Part shown: positions 43,778 through 51,877 of the stretch, piece after piece
How the letters are laid out: each line of letters opens with the position of its first letter
How positions within the stretch are numbered: the stretch's first letter is position 1
Assembly: GCA_905201895.1 (NCBI GenBank)
Contig: CAJKPX010000004.1
Span: forward strand, 1-64,000
Direction: 5' to 3'
Length of the DNA: 64,000 nt
Origin: an uncultured Eubacteriales bacterium
GTDB lineage: Bacteria > Bacillota > Clostridia > Oscillospirales > CAG-272
Program-made: the position numbers and the translations under genes
The notes under the pieces: generated by a model
The model's input: the letters and a program-made list of their open reading frames with translations, nothing else
What the model was told of the DNA's origin: nothing
Databases searched by the model: none

Positions 43778-43806
43778 ATTATATCACACAATCCGCTCGT
43801 TGTCAA
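43778..43806 (-). promoter_or_regulatory. Consensus SigA promoter of the decarboxylase operon
   Basis: Minus strand perfect TTGACA (43801-43806), 17-base spacer, TATAAT (43778-43783), so the five-gene operon is probably highly expressed. Confidence 0.88.
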
Positions 43807-43863
43807 TGCGAAAAAGAAACTTTTTCATCTTTTTTATGATAAAGCTTCAAAAAGAAAAAGCAT

Positions 43864-43905
43864 CGGGAGGAGCACGGGGCAACGGTGTGCCCTTCTCCTC
43901 CCGAC
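43864..43905 (-). terminator. Terminator of the cobalamin-regulated operon
   Basis: CGGGAGGAG (43864-43872) pairs with CTCCTCCCG (43895-43903), with an inner stem; the minus strand continues into a T-rich run (ATGCTTTTTC). Confidence 0.82.
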
Positions 43906-43910
43906 CGCAG

Positions 43911-44462
43911 TCAGGCAATATTCGCTTGCTTCATCAGCTTTTTGAGCTGCTCCGAGAGCGGCAGGACCAAAAGCCCCGCGAACAGATTTCCGACGCAATG
44001 TGTGACGTCCCATCCCAGCCCCACGGCAATCCACGTTAGCATTTGCTCAAAGCTCATACCGTACATCAGCGCTTGCGCAGGTGCATAGAGAATGCCAAAG
44101 GCAAGCCCGTGCAGACAGCAAATGGCGGGATATAGCACACATGCGAGCCATTTCGGTATCTTGCGCGGAATGAGCATGGTGATCGCCCACAGAACCGTCC
44201 AGATATAGAGATACGGAACCCACCATGCGGCAAAGCCCGCATAGAGTCCGTTGAGAAGCACGTAGACGTAGATTGGTGTCAAAGCTTTTGCGCGAAAGCA
44301 GACGGTGTATGTCATGGTCAACATTCCGAGCAGGTGAATGTTGGGCAGCACCTCCATGATGATCTTGGAGCAGAACATCAGCGTTCCCAGCATCGCAAAA
44401 ATGCACATCTCACGGACATGCTGCGAGCGATACCAACGCTTTGTTTTTTGGCTTTTTGTCAT
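43911..44462 (-). CDS. ECF-transporter S component-like membrane protein, probably cobalamin or precursor uptake
   Basis: The 183-residue protein has about five to six membrane helices with the layout of ECF substrate-capture subunits (SKIIMEVLPNIHLLGMLTMTYTV early, VLLNGLYAGFAAWWVPYLYIW in the middle). Its start overlaps the stop of the DUF4430 gene (ATGA). The shared cobalamin-type riboswitch suggests it imports B12 or a precursor; no EcfA/EcfT genes are in the window, so it would use a shared energising module. Confidence 0.8.
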   Translation of the reverse strand: MTKSQKTKRWYRSQHVREMCIFAMLGTLMFCSKIIMEVLPNIHLLGMLTMTYTVCFRAKALTPIYVYVLLNGLYAGFAAWWVPYLYIWTVLWAITMLIPRKIPKWLACVLYPAICCLHGLAFGILYAPAQALMYGMSFEQMLTWIAVGLGWDVTHCVGNLFAGLLVLPLSEQLKKLMKQANIA

Positions 44463-44884
44463 TTGGAGTAAACGATCTCGTAGTGCTCGCCGTCGGCGAT
44501 CTCGGTGCTGTCAACGCCCGTCATCAGATACTCTCCATCCTGATAAAAGCCCCAATAGCTTTGGTTGACGTCATAGTCGGCGGTGATGCCATTGACGACC
44601 TTGACGTAAAGACCGTACTGTGCCACGTCTCCCGCGATCAAGCCGTGCTCAAGGAGCGCGTCGCCGAGCGTGGTCTTGTCGGTGTGAAGGGTGAAGGTGA
44701 TCGCTCTCTCCCCTGCCTTGACCTCAACCGCAACGGTGATTGCCCCCGATCCGAGCTCGGTGTCCTCACCGTAGGTGGCATTTGCCCAAAGCTTTTCGGT
44801 ATCGGTCTTGCCGCAGGAGGCGAGAGAGAGGATGCAAATGAGCGCGAGCATGGCAGAGATGATGGTTGTGACTGTTTTTTTCAT
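44459..44884 (-). CDS. DUF4430 lipoprotein (transcobalamin-C-like domain)
   Basis: The 141-residue precursor has a lipoprotein signal (MKKTVTTIISAMLALICILSLASCG, Cys 24) and a small beta-rich domain with LGDALLEHGLI near 80, VNGITADYDVNQSYWGFYQDG near 100 and the terminal GEHYEIVYSK. DUF4430 resembles the C-terminal domain of transcobalamin and intrinsic factor, so a surface corrinoid-binding role is plausible. First gene behind the riboswitch; AAAGGAAAA is its ribosome site. Confidence 0.87.
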   Translation of the reverse strand: MKKTVTTIISAMLALICILSLASCGKTDTEKLWANATYGEDTELGSGAITVAVEVKAGERAITFTLHTDKTTLGDALLEHGLIAGDVAQYGLYVKVVNGITADYDVNQSYWGFYQDGEYLMTGVDSTEIADGEHYEIVYSK

Positions 44885-44930
44885 TGTTTTTTCCTTTCGT
44901 GATTAAGAAATTGGCACAAAAAGGATAAAT

Positions 44931-44992
44931 GAAAAGCACCCTCCATGGGGTGCTGAATGCGCGCGAAAAATCGGATACCCTGCCCGTATCCG
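44931..44992 (-). terminator. Riboswitch expression platform: two terminator-like hairpins
   Basis: On the minus strand, hairpin CGGATAC...GTATCCG (44972-44992) is followed by ATTTTT, and AGCACCC...GGGTGCT (44935-44954) by TTTTC. Both lie between the aptamer and the DUF4430 start and could be used for ligand-dependent termination. Confidence 0.7.
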
Positions 44993-45029
44993 TAAAACGC
45001 CCATCCCCCCATTTTGCCCGAGAGACCTT

Positions 45030-45215
45030 CCATAGGCACAGAACGATAAGCATTCCGACTTGACCCGCCTTGCATATCAGGCGTGAGATACGGTAATGGC
45101 TGTTGCTGCAGATTCTCACTGCGATTTCCTTATCCCCGAGCAGCACTGTCACGCAGTGTGCCCGACAACGAAGGCCGTGCTTCGACCTTCAGATGAACTG
45201 TGATATTCTTTTGTG
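45030..45215 (-). ncRNA. Probable cobalamin riboswitch aptamer
   Basis: The minus strand carries the core order of a cobalamin aptamer: AAGGAAATC, then GTGAGAATCTGCAGCAAC and CCATTACCGT in place of the GGTGxGAATCC...GCxGCCCCCGCxACTGT block, then AAGTCGGAATGC resembling the B12-box. GATAAG (complement 45129-45134) and CTTATC (complement 45045-45050) close the core. The match is by eye and imperfect in the B12-box, but the downstream DUF4430 and ECF genes fit. Confidence 0.75.
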
Positions 45216-45222
45216 TAAGAAC

Positions 45223-45251
45223 ATTATATCACAAGGTCGGCTCTTTTTCAA
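45223..45251 (-). promoter_or_regulatory. SigA-type promoter of the riboswitch operon
   Basis: Minus strand TTGAAA (45246-45251), 17-base spacer, TATAAT (45223-45228). Confidence 0.8.
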
Positions 45252-45271
45252 CAGTTTTTTTCATTTTTTGA

Positions 45272-45309
45272 AAAAAAGTGGGACCCGAGGCAAATCTGCT
45301 CCGAGTCCC
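45272..45309 (-). terminator. Terminator of the nuclease/phosphatase-fold gene
   Basis: GGGACCCGAG (45280-45289) pairs with CTCCGAGTCCC (45299-45309); the minus strand then runs ACTTTTTTT. Confidence 0.82.
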
Positions 45310-45315
45310 TCTGCA

Positions 45316-46089
45316 TCAAAGCGTCAGAAACGCACAAAGTGCGTGATGGTCCGAATAATAGCAGCCGCACGAATCATCGTCGGGAACTGCGTAAGACGCG
45401 GTAGGATCAACCTGCATATTGGTGAAGATATAGTCGATCTTGCAGGTGCCAACGTCGCCCTTGAAGCCGTGGAACGAGCCCTTGATGTGACGGGTTGCAT
45501 CTACCGTTCCAAGCCGATCGGCTGTGGAAAGCACCAGCGCAATGGGCGCGCTGTCGGGATAATCGTTGAAATCTCCTGTGATCACAAAAGGATTTTTCGA
45601 ACTTGTCACGTCCTGCATTAAAAAAGCACATTCGAGCAGACGCGCGTCTGCGCCCTTGTGGTCGGTGTGTATATTGTAAAAATTGAGAAATTTGTTGTTG
45701 TCCTTGCAGATCAGCTCGGCACATGCATATGCTCTCGGATATTTACTCTGATCAATCCCCTCAAATCGGCTTCCTCCCTCCTCGGGAAAAAGAGACAGGA
45801 TCCGATTGGAGAAGGCATGCAGGCGGAAACGATCCTTTCGGTAGGCGATATAAGAGCCCTCGTCGCAGAAATTGCTGTCTCTGCCGTGCCCGATCACGGT
45901 GTAATCGGTCAGATTTTCGGTCAACCAATCCGCCATGTGATCGTTCGCTTCCTGAAAACCAATCAGATCGGGGCGCTCCTGCGAGAGCATTTGCAGAATT
46001 TTCTCTTTTCGATAGTCGAAAAAGTTTTTGCCATCGGTAATCAAACGGTGGCGAAGATTAAAGGTCATCACCTTGATCGTTGCGTTCAT
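45316..46089 (-). CDS. Endonuclease/exonuclease/phosphatase family protein
   Basis: The 257-residue product has the DNase I-like fold motifs: MTFNLRH at 8-14 (metal Asn), FQEAN near 46 (metal Glu), NIHTDHKG near 143, ITGDFNDYPDS near 172 and SDHHALCAFL at the end with the catalytic His. No signal peptide, so a cytoplasmic enzyme; substrate may be nucleic acid, phospholipid or a sugar phosphate. AAAGGAGAAG lies just before the ATG at 46089. Confidence 0.87.
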   Translation of the reverse strand: MNATIKVMTFNLRHRLITDGKNFFDYRKEKILQMLSQERPDLIGFQEANDHMADWLTENLTDYTVIGHGRDSNFCDEGSYIAYRKDRFRLHAFSNRILSLFPEEGGSRFEGIDQSKYPRAYACAELICKDNNKFLNFYNIHTDHKGADARLLECAFLMQDVTSSKNPFVITGDFNDYPDSAPIALVLSTADRLGTVDATRHIKGSFHGFKGDVGTCKIDYIFTNMQVDPTASYAVPDDDSCGCYYSDHHALCAFLTL

Positions 46090-46141
46090 CCTTCTTCTCC
46101 TTTTCTGAAACAAACATTTTATAAGCTTCATTGGTAATCTC

Positions 46142-46184
46142 CAAAAATGGGAATGGACAGGATTGCCCATTCCCATTTTGTTGT
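46142..46184. terminator. Terminator of the ispH/S1 operon
   Basis: CAAAAATGGGAATGG (46142-46156 region) pairs with CCATTCCCATTTTG (46167-46180). Confidence 0.87.
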
Positions 46185-46188
46185 TCAA

Positions 46189-48222
46189 TTATTCCTCAAC
46201 GGGAGCTTCAGCAGTCTCCTCGGTTGCGTACTCCTCGGGCATAGCCTCGGCAGCAGCTGCTGCCTCCTCCAGGAGCGAGCGGATCGAAAGGCTGACCTTC
46301 TGCTTCTCGTCGTCGATCTCGATGATGCGAGCGTCAACAACCTGACCAACCTCAAGAATGTCGGCAGGCTTTGCAATTCTCTGCAAAGCGATCTGCGAAA
46401 TGTGGATCAGACCGTCCACACCGTCAACGATCTCTGCAAATGCACCGAAGGGCATCATGCTCACGATCTTAACCGATGCGATGTCTCCAACCGCGTACTG
46501 CGACTTAAAGACGTTCCAGGGATTGGTTTCCTCGGTCTTGTATCCGAGAGAAATTCTCTTCTTTTCGGGATCGAAGCTCTTTACAAATACCGTAATAGCG
46601 TCGCCGACGGCAACAACCTCTGCGGGATTCTTGATGCGCTTCCAGGAGAGCTCGGTCAGGTGAACCATTCCGTCCACGCCGCCCAGGTCAACGAACGCGC
46701 CGTAAGAGGTCATGCTCTTAACGGTTCCGTTGTAGGTCTTGCCAACCTCGATGCCTGCCCAGAAGTCTGCCTCCTGTGCACGGCGAGCCTCGCGCTGAAC
46801 GAGACGGATCGAGCCGATCGCCTTCTTGCCCTGCTTAACCTCGATGATCTTGAACTGAACGGTGGTGCCAACAAGGGTGGAAAGATCTCCATCCTTCGGA
46901 ACGCCGGTCTGAGATGCGGGAACAAACACGCGGTTTGCATTGCACCAAATCACAATGCCACCCTTTACTGCCTCGGCAACCTTGCCCTCGAGAACGGTCT
47001 TGTCCTCGCATGCGGCAACGATCGTCAGCCAGTTTCTGTCTGCATCAACTCTCTTTTTGGAGAGTTCTGCAACACCCTCAATGTCGCTCACACGGATAAC
47101 AAAGGCCTCAACCTTGTCACCGTTCTTGAAGTTCTCGGTCAACTTAAAAGCAGGATCGTTCGTGATCTGGTCTGCTTTGATGTAGCCCGTCACGCCGGCG
47201 CCAACGTCAAGCTGCAGTTCAGCATCCGACACGTGAGTTACGGTTCCGGTAACGACATCTCCTGTATTTAAAGTTGAGCACTCAGACTCGTTGAGCATTT
47301 CTTCGAAATTTTCTTTCATTTCGCTCATGGTTTTATATACCTCCTCTATTTCATCGCTCGGTGTCGATGCACCCGCGACGATTCCAATGTTAGTAGCGCC
47401 TGCCGCCATCGTGCGATCCAGCTCGGATGCGTTGGCGATCCAGACGGTTTTGCCACAGTGTCTGTGGCAGATTTCAAACAGCTTGGCGGTGTTGGAGCTC
47501 TCTCTGCCACCGATCACGATCATGAAATCGCATCGCTTCGCAAGCTCCTCTGCCTCGGTCTGTCTCGTTTCAGTCACACTGCATATTGTATCAAAAATTA
47601 TCGCGTTTGTATATAGTTTTTTGAGTTTTTTTTGCGTTTGGTGCCAAATGCCCAAATTCTGGGTCGTTTGAGCGACCATTACGGGCGTTTTTTTGTGCAC
47701 TTTGTCAATAGGCTCTTGACAAAGTGACGATTCCATCTCCTCTGCGGAGGAAAAAACGTACTTTTCGCCGTCAAAGCAGCTCATAATTCCGATCACCTCG
47801 GGATGGTTGGCGGCACCGATGAGAATGAAGAAATGCTCCTCGGTATCGGTCTCCCCCGCAATCTTATGAATTTTCTTGACGTAGGGACAGGTGCAGTCGA
47901 TCCAATCGAAATGCGGATTGCGCTCTGCCGACTCGCAAAGGAGCTCAATGGTCTCGCGCGGGCACCCGTGCGCACGCACCAGCACCTTTACGGGATGCGC
48001 CGCATCAGCCCGATCCACCAGCGCGGGGATCGCATCGGTGTCGATCGCCTCCACGCCGCGACGTTGGAGCGACTCGTTATAGGTTTCATTATGGATCAAG
48101 TGTCCGAGCGTGTAGATCCGCTCGCCCTCGGCAGCGTTTTTCAGCGCCTCCTCCAGGCGGTCGGTTGCCCGCTTAACGCCAAAGCAAAAGCCCGCGTTCT
48201 CGGCAACGGTAACGGTTTTCAT
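46189..48222 (-). CDS. ispH: Fusion of HMBPP reductase IspH and ribosomal protein S1
   Basis: A 677-residue two-part protein. Residues 1-290 are IspH, the [4Fe-4S] enzyme making IPP and DMAPP in the MEP pathway; the cluster Cys are 13 (GFCFG), 112 (CTCPYV) and 214 (DTICSVT), with His at HLIHNE and GAANHPE. Residues about 305-660 contain four S1 RNA-binding repeats (for example TYNGTVKSMTSYGAFVDLGGVDGMVHLTELS) and an acidic tail. This fusion is known from Clostridia. It lies 20 bases after cmk. Confidence 0.96.
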   Translation of the reverse strand: MKTVTVAENAGFCFGVKRATDRLEEALKNAAEGERIYTLGHLIHNETYNESLQRRGVEAIDTDAIPALVDRADAAHPVKVLVRAHGCPRETIELLCESAERNPHFDWIDCTCPYVKKIHKIAGETDTEEHFFILIGAANHPEVIGIMSCFDGEKYVFSSAEEMESSLCQEPIDKVHKKTPVMVAQTTQNLGIWHQTQKKLKKLYTNAIIFDTICSVTETRQTEAEELAKRCDFMIVIGGRESSNTAKLFEICHRHCGKTVWIANASELDRTMAAGATNIGIVAGASTPSDEIEEVYKTMSEMKENFEEMLNESECSTLNTGDVVTGTVTHVSDAELQLDVGAGVTGYIKADQITNDPAFKLTENFKNGDKVEAFVIRVSDIEGVAELSKKRVDADRNWLTIVAACEDKTVLEGKVAEAVKGGIVIWCNANRVFVPASQTGVPKDGDLSTLVGTTVQFKIIEVKQGKKAIGSIRLVQREARRAQEADFWAGIEVGKTYNGTVKSMTSYGAFVDLGGVDGMVHLTELSWKRIKNPAEVVAVGDAITVFVKSFDPEKKRISLGYKTEETNPWNVFKSQYAVGDIASVKIVSMMPFGAFAEIVDGVDGLIHISQIALQRIAKPADILEVGQVVDARIIEIDDEKQKVSLSIRSLLEEAAAAAEAMPEEYATEETAEAPVEE

Positions 48223-48242
48223 AGCGCTTCCCTCTTTACCGA

Positions 48243-48926
48243 TCAGAGCTTGTCGGCAATGCCGCCGACCTTCTCATCAATGATGCGCAGCAGATTTTCA
48301 ATGCTCTCGTCCGGAGTCATCCAGGAATTGTCAAAGGGAATGGCATCCTCGGCAGCAACTGCGGGTGCAACCTCGCGTGTGCTGTCGGCAGAGTCGCGTG
48401 CCTGCATTGCGGCAAGCACCTCCTCATAGGTGGTTTGCTGTCCCTTGGCGATCAGCTCGTCGAAGCGTCTCTTGGCGCGGCACTCGTTGCTTGCGGTCAA
48501 AAAGATCTTCACGTCGGCATCCGGCAGGATCACAGTTCCGATGTCTCTGCCGTCCATGATCACACTGTACCGACGCGCGAGGTCTCTCTGCGTGTCGAGC
48601 AGGAATGCGCGAACCGCGGGGATCGCCGAAACCGCCGATGCGTAGAGCGACATTTCATTGGTGCGGATCCTGTCGCCAAGATCCTCGCCACCCAGGAGCA
48701 CGTGCTGCGTTCCCTCAACGTATTGCAGATCAATCTGAATTTCGGGCAAAAGTCTTTCAACCGCTGCCGCATCCTTGGGGTCAACGCCCTTGGAGTGAAC
48801 GTAGTAGCCGATCGTGCGATAAAGCGCGCCGGTATCCACGTAAAGAATTCCAAGCCGCTTGGCAAGCGCCTTTGCAACCGTTGATTTTCCGGCTCCGCTG
48901 GGACCGTCAATGGCAATTTTGATCAT
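48243..48926 (-). CDS. cmk: Cytidylate kinase
   Basis: Phosphorylates CMP and dCMP. The 227-residue product starts MIKIAIDGPSGAGKSTVAKALAKRLG (P-loop) and has VDTGALYRTIGYY near 33 and MDGRDIGTVILPDADVKIFLTAS near 135, all cmk signatures. The ATG at 48926 with AGGAAGG is preferred over a five-residue upstream extension. Placed between the flavoprotein gene and ispH/S1. Confidence 0.97.
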   Translation of the reverse strand: MIKIAIDGPSGAGKSTVAKALAKRLGILYVDTGALYRTIGYYVHSKGVDPKDAAAVERLLPEIQIDLQYVEGTQHVLLGGEDLGDRIRTNEMSLYASAVSAIPAVRAFLLDTQRDLARRYSVIMDGRDIGTVILPDADVKIFLTASNECRAKRRFDELIAKGQQTTYEEVLAAMQARDSADSTREVAPAVAAEDAIPFDNSWMTPDESIENLLRIIDEKVGGIADKL

Positions 48927-48953
48927 AGTAACCTTCCTCAAATCATGATTTGT

Positions 48954-50195
48954 TCACCGCATAGCGGCGGCAGCGCCTGCCAACACCGCGGTGGAAAAAG
49001 CAATTTGGAGATTGAAGCCGCCCGTGTAGGCGTCCACGTCGATCACCTCGCCCGCAAAATACAGACCCGAAACAAGCCTTGATTCCATCGTTTTTGGGTC
49101 GATCTCCTTCACCGATACGCCGCCGCGCGTCACGATCGCCTCGTCGATCGGGCGGAAACCCGAGAGCGGGACCGTGAGATGCTTGAGCGTTTGCACCATG
49201 CGCTCGCGCTCCTCCCGTGTGATTGAATGGACCTTTTTTCTCGGGTCGATCTCACACAAACGGACAAAAGGTGTGATCATTTTCTGTGGAAGAAGATCAT
49301 CGAGCGAGTTGACAAAATCGCGGTTCTTGTATTTTTCAAAATCCGAGCGAATTCTGGCATCAAGCGTTTTCTCGTCAAGCGCGGGCTTGAGATCAATTTG
49401 TGCCGCATATTTTCCGGGGCGAATATCCGCAAGATGTGCCGAGGCAGACAGAACCAGCGGGCCTGTCAGACCGAAATGCGTGAACATCATCTCTCCGAAA
49501 TCCTCAAAAACGGTCCTCCCCTTTTCCGAGTCAGTCACCGTCATGCGAACGTTTTTGAGCGAAAGCCCCTGCATGCTGCCGCAGAGCTTCCCTTGCGCAA
49601 CGAGCGGAACGAGTGAGGGACCGATGGGGGTTACCGTGTGTCCGAGGCGCTCGGCAAAACGGTATCCGTCGCCGTCCGATCCCGTTGTGGGATAGGAGCG
49701 ACCGCCCGTGCAAACGATCACCGCATCAAAGTCATGCACGCCGTCCGAGGTCTGCACGCCCGAAGCGGAGCCGTCGGTCTCTATGATATTCTGCACTCTT
49801 TTGTGCAAAATATGCACGCCGCACGCCTTACATTGGCGCTCCAGCGCCGCAACGATGTCACCTGCTCTGTCCGAGACGGGAAACACACGTTTGCCTCGCT
49901 CGGTTTTGAGCGGAACGCCCGCGTCCTCAAAGAACGCAACCGTGTCGGCTGTGGAAAACCCCGAGAGAGCCGCGTAGAGAAAGCGCGGATTGGTTGGAAC
50001 GTTAGCAAGAAACTCGTTCAGATCGCAGTCATTGGTGACGTTGCATCGTCCCTTTCCCGTGATCCGAAGCTTTTTGCCCATGCGATCGTTTCGCTCGTAA
50101 AGCGTGACGTCCGCTCCGCTCCGTGCCGCCGTGATCGCCGCCATCATGCCCGCGGCACCGCCGCCGATGACCGCAACGCGCACTGCGTCACTCAT
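48954..50195 (-). CDS. HI0933/YhiN-family FAD-dependent oxidoreductase
   Basis: The 413-residue flavoprotein begins with the dinucleotide motif VAVIGGGAAGMMAAITAARSGADVTLYER, has KKLRITGKGRCNVTND near 43 (family signature), VICTGGRSYPTTGSDGDGY near 165 and the C-terminal GLYFAGEVIDVDAYTGGFNLQIAFSTAVLAG flavin segment. Reaction unknown. The ATG at 50195 overlaps the RpiR stop (ATGAGTGA), implying coupling; a start at 50216 is possible. Confidence 0.92.
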   Translation of the reverse strand: MSDAVRVAVIGGGAAGMMAAITAARSGADVTLYERNDRMGKKLRITGKGRCNVTNDCDLNEFLANVPTNPRFLYAALSGFSTADTVAFFEDAGVPLKTERGKRVFPVSDRAGDIVAALERQCKACGVHILHKRVQNIIETDGSASGVQTSDGVHDFDAVIVCTGGRSYPTTGSDGDGYRFAERLGHTVTPIGPSLVPLVAQGKLCGSMQGLSLKNVRMTVTDSEKGRTVFEDFGEMMFTHFGLTGPLVLSASAHLADIRPGKYAAQIDLKPALDEKTLDARIRSDFEKYKNRDFVNSLDDLLPQKMITPFVRLCEIDPRKKVHSITREERERMVQTLKHLTVPLSGFRPIDEAIVTRGGVSVKEIDPKTMESRLVSGLYFAGEVIDVDAYTGGFNLQIAFSTAVLAGAAAAMR

Positions 50196-51051
50196 GCTTT
50201 TTGTCGTAGACGTCATAGCGATCCCACACCTCCTCCAGAATCCGCAGTCGCTCGGTCAGCTCGTCCTGCTTTTTTCGCGAGACCGCAACCACCATCGCAT
50301 TGATGATGCTGAGCGGTGCCACGAGCGAATCGACGAAGGACGCCATATCGCTCTGCGCAATCAGGAGCTGGCTGGCAAACGCCGCAATGGGAGAAAGCCT
50401 GCTGTCGGTGAGTGCCACCACGTTTGCCTCGCGTGTGCGAGCATACTCGACCGCGTTGATAATTCGCTTGGAATAGCGCGGAAAGCTGATGGCGATCATC
50501 ACGTCGTCCGGACCGATCTGCATGATCTGCTCAAACATTTCGCTTCCCGACGTGGTTTGGACAAACTTTACGTTGTCGAAAATCATGCGGAAGTTGTAGT
50601 TGAGAAAACCTGCAAGAGCGGCAGAGGAACGCACGCCGATGATATAGATGTTTTTCGCCGCAATGATACGGTCGATCGCTGCCTCGAAGGAGGCGTGATC
50701 AATCTCCTCCATCGTGTGGCGGATCTTTTCGGCATCCGACAGAAGCACCTTGTCGAGCACGTTGCCGTCCCCGATGAGATTGTTGGTGACCTCTATGCGT
50801 TGGAACGAGGTCAGACGGTTTCGGATGATCTCCTGCAAGGAGTGCTGAAAATCGGGGTACCCGTCATATCCGAGCTCGATCGCGAAGCGCACGACGGTAG
50901 ATTCCGACACGCCAACGATCGCACCCATTTTGGATGCGGTGAGGTACGCTGCCTTTTCATAATGCCCCAGAACGTAGCCTGCGATCAATCTTTGCCCCTT
51001 GGAAAACGAGGGCATTTTTTCTTCAATCAGCTTAAGCAGATCAGCATTCAT
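50188..51051 (-). CDS. MurR/RpiR-family transcriptional regulator
   Basis: The 287-residue product has an N-terminal HTH_6 domain (LIAGYVLGHYEKAAYLTASKMGAIVGVSESTVVRFAIELGYDGYPDFQ) and a C-terminal SIS sugar-phosphate-binding domain (IYIIGVRSSAALAGFLNYNF near 150, IAISFPRYSKRIINAVEYAR near 200). It probably senses a phosphosugar. Its target is not obvious from the downstream flavoprotein, cmk and ispH genes. GGAGGGG precedes the ATG at 51051. Confidence 0.92.
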   Translation of the reverse strand: MNADLLKLIEEKMPSFSKGQRLIAGYVLGHYEKAAYLTASKMGAIVGVSESTVVRFAIELGYDGYPDFQHSLQEIIRNRLTSFQRIEVTNNLIGDGNVLDKVLLSDAEKIRHTMEEIDHASFEAAIDRIIAAKNIYIIGVRSSAALAGFLNYNFRMIFDNVKFVQTTSGSEMFEQIMQIGPDDVMIAISFPRYSKRIINAVEYARTREANVVALTDSRLSPIAAFASQLLIAQSDMASFVDSLVAPLSIINAMVVAVSRKKQDELTERLRILEEVWDRYDVYDKKHE

Positions 51052-51106
51052 TCGAAGAAGCCCCTCCTCCAATTAAAAAAATCCGATTCCGTTCGACACT
51101 TTTATT

Positions 51107-51135
51107 ATTATAACCGAAAAAAAAACGTTTGTCAA
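51107..51135 (-). promoter_or_regulatory. Consensus SigA promoter of the rpiR-like gene
   Basis: Minus strand TTGACA (51130-51135), 17-base spacer, TATAAT (51107-51112). Confidence 0.85.
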
Positions 51136-51221
51136 TATCATTTCGTCGAAAAAACGTAATTATCATAATATTTTATATTATAACTAAAGACCTTGGAGTT
51201 GCTGCAATCGTTCAATCAACG

Positions 51222-51262
51222 AAAAAATCCCTGCCCTGCACAAGCGGGACAGAGATTTTTTG
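51222..51262 (-). terminator. Terminator after khpA
   Basis: AAAAAATCCCTGCCC (51222-51235) pairs imperfectly with GGGACAGAGATTTTTT (51246-51261); on the minus strand the stem is followed by TTTTTT. Confidence 0.82.
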
Positions 51263-51293
51263 GGGGATTCCGATTGAAAAACTGCCGTTTGTT

Positions 51294-51539
51294 TCAGCGG
51301 ACATCCACGATATCAACGGTCACCTTTTTTCCACTATTGGCGGCTGCTGCCTTGATCACGGTGCGGATCGCCTTTGCGATCTTGCCGTGACGGCCGATCA
51401 CCATACCCATATCGTCGGGGGCGACCGTAAGTGTCAGGGTGATGCTGCGCTCATCCTGTGTTTCGGTAACCTTTACTTCCTCGGGTGAATCGACGATTGC
51501 CTTGGCAATGTCCAACAAAGTTTCCTGCAAGTTAATCAT
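51294..51539 (-). CDS. khpA: KH-domain RNA-binding protein KhpA
   Basis: An 81-residue single KH domain with the GxxG loop in MGMVIGRHGKIAKAIRTVIKAAA. KhpA binds RNA, usually with KhpB, and influences cell size and division in other Bacillota. As usual it follows rpsP, here with a 32-base gap. Confidence 0.93.
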   Translation of the reverse strand: MINLQETLLDIAKAIVDSPEEVKVTETQDERSITLTLTVAPDDMGMVIGRHGKIAKAIRTVIKAAAANSGKKVTVDIVDVR

Positions 51540-51571
51540 GATGTGTCTCCTTATGGCACATTACGCGCAGA

Positions 51572-51817
51572 TCAGTCTACGATGCCGCTCTTCTTCAGCA
51601 GAGACTTTACGGTCTCGGTGGGCTGTGCACCGTTGCCGAGCCACTTTTTAGCCTTCTCAGCGTCGATCTTGATTTCTGCGGGGGTGGTGAGGGGGTTGTA
51701 GTAACCGATCTCCTCGATGAAACGGCCATCTCTGGGCGAGCGGCTGTCTGCCACGATCACACGATAAAAGGGAGCCTTCTTTGCGCCCATTCTTCTGAGT
51801 CTCATTTTTACTGCCAT
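51572..51817 (-). CDS. rpsP: 30S ribosomal protein S16
   Basis: The 81-residue product has the S16 signature MAVKMRLRRMGAKKAPFYRVIVADSRSPRDGRFIEEIGYYNP and normal length. GGAGGAAA precedes the ATG at 51817. Confidence 0.97.
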   Translation of the reverse strand: MAVKMRLRRMGAKKAPFYRVIVADSRSPRDGRFIEEIGYYNPLTTPAEIKIDAEKAKKWLGNGAQPTETVKSLLKKSGIVD

Positions 51818-51877
51818 GATTTGTTTTCCTCCAAAAAATAAAATTAAAATTGTTTTTTCTATCAATGAACGGTGAAT

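Noticed and set aside
45030..45215. The leader as a small protein-coding gene
   Set aside because: An open frame exists, but the conserved aptamer-like core, promoter and terminators explain the region better.
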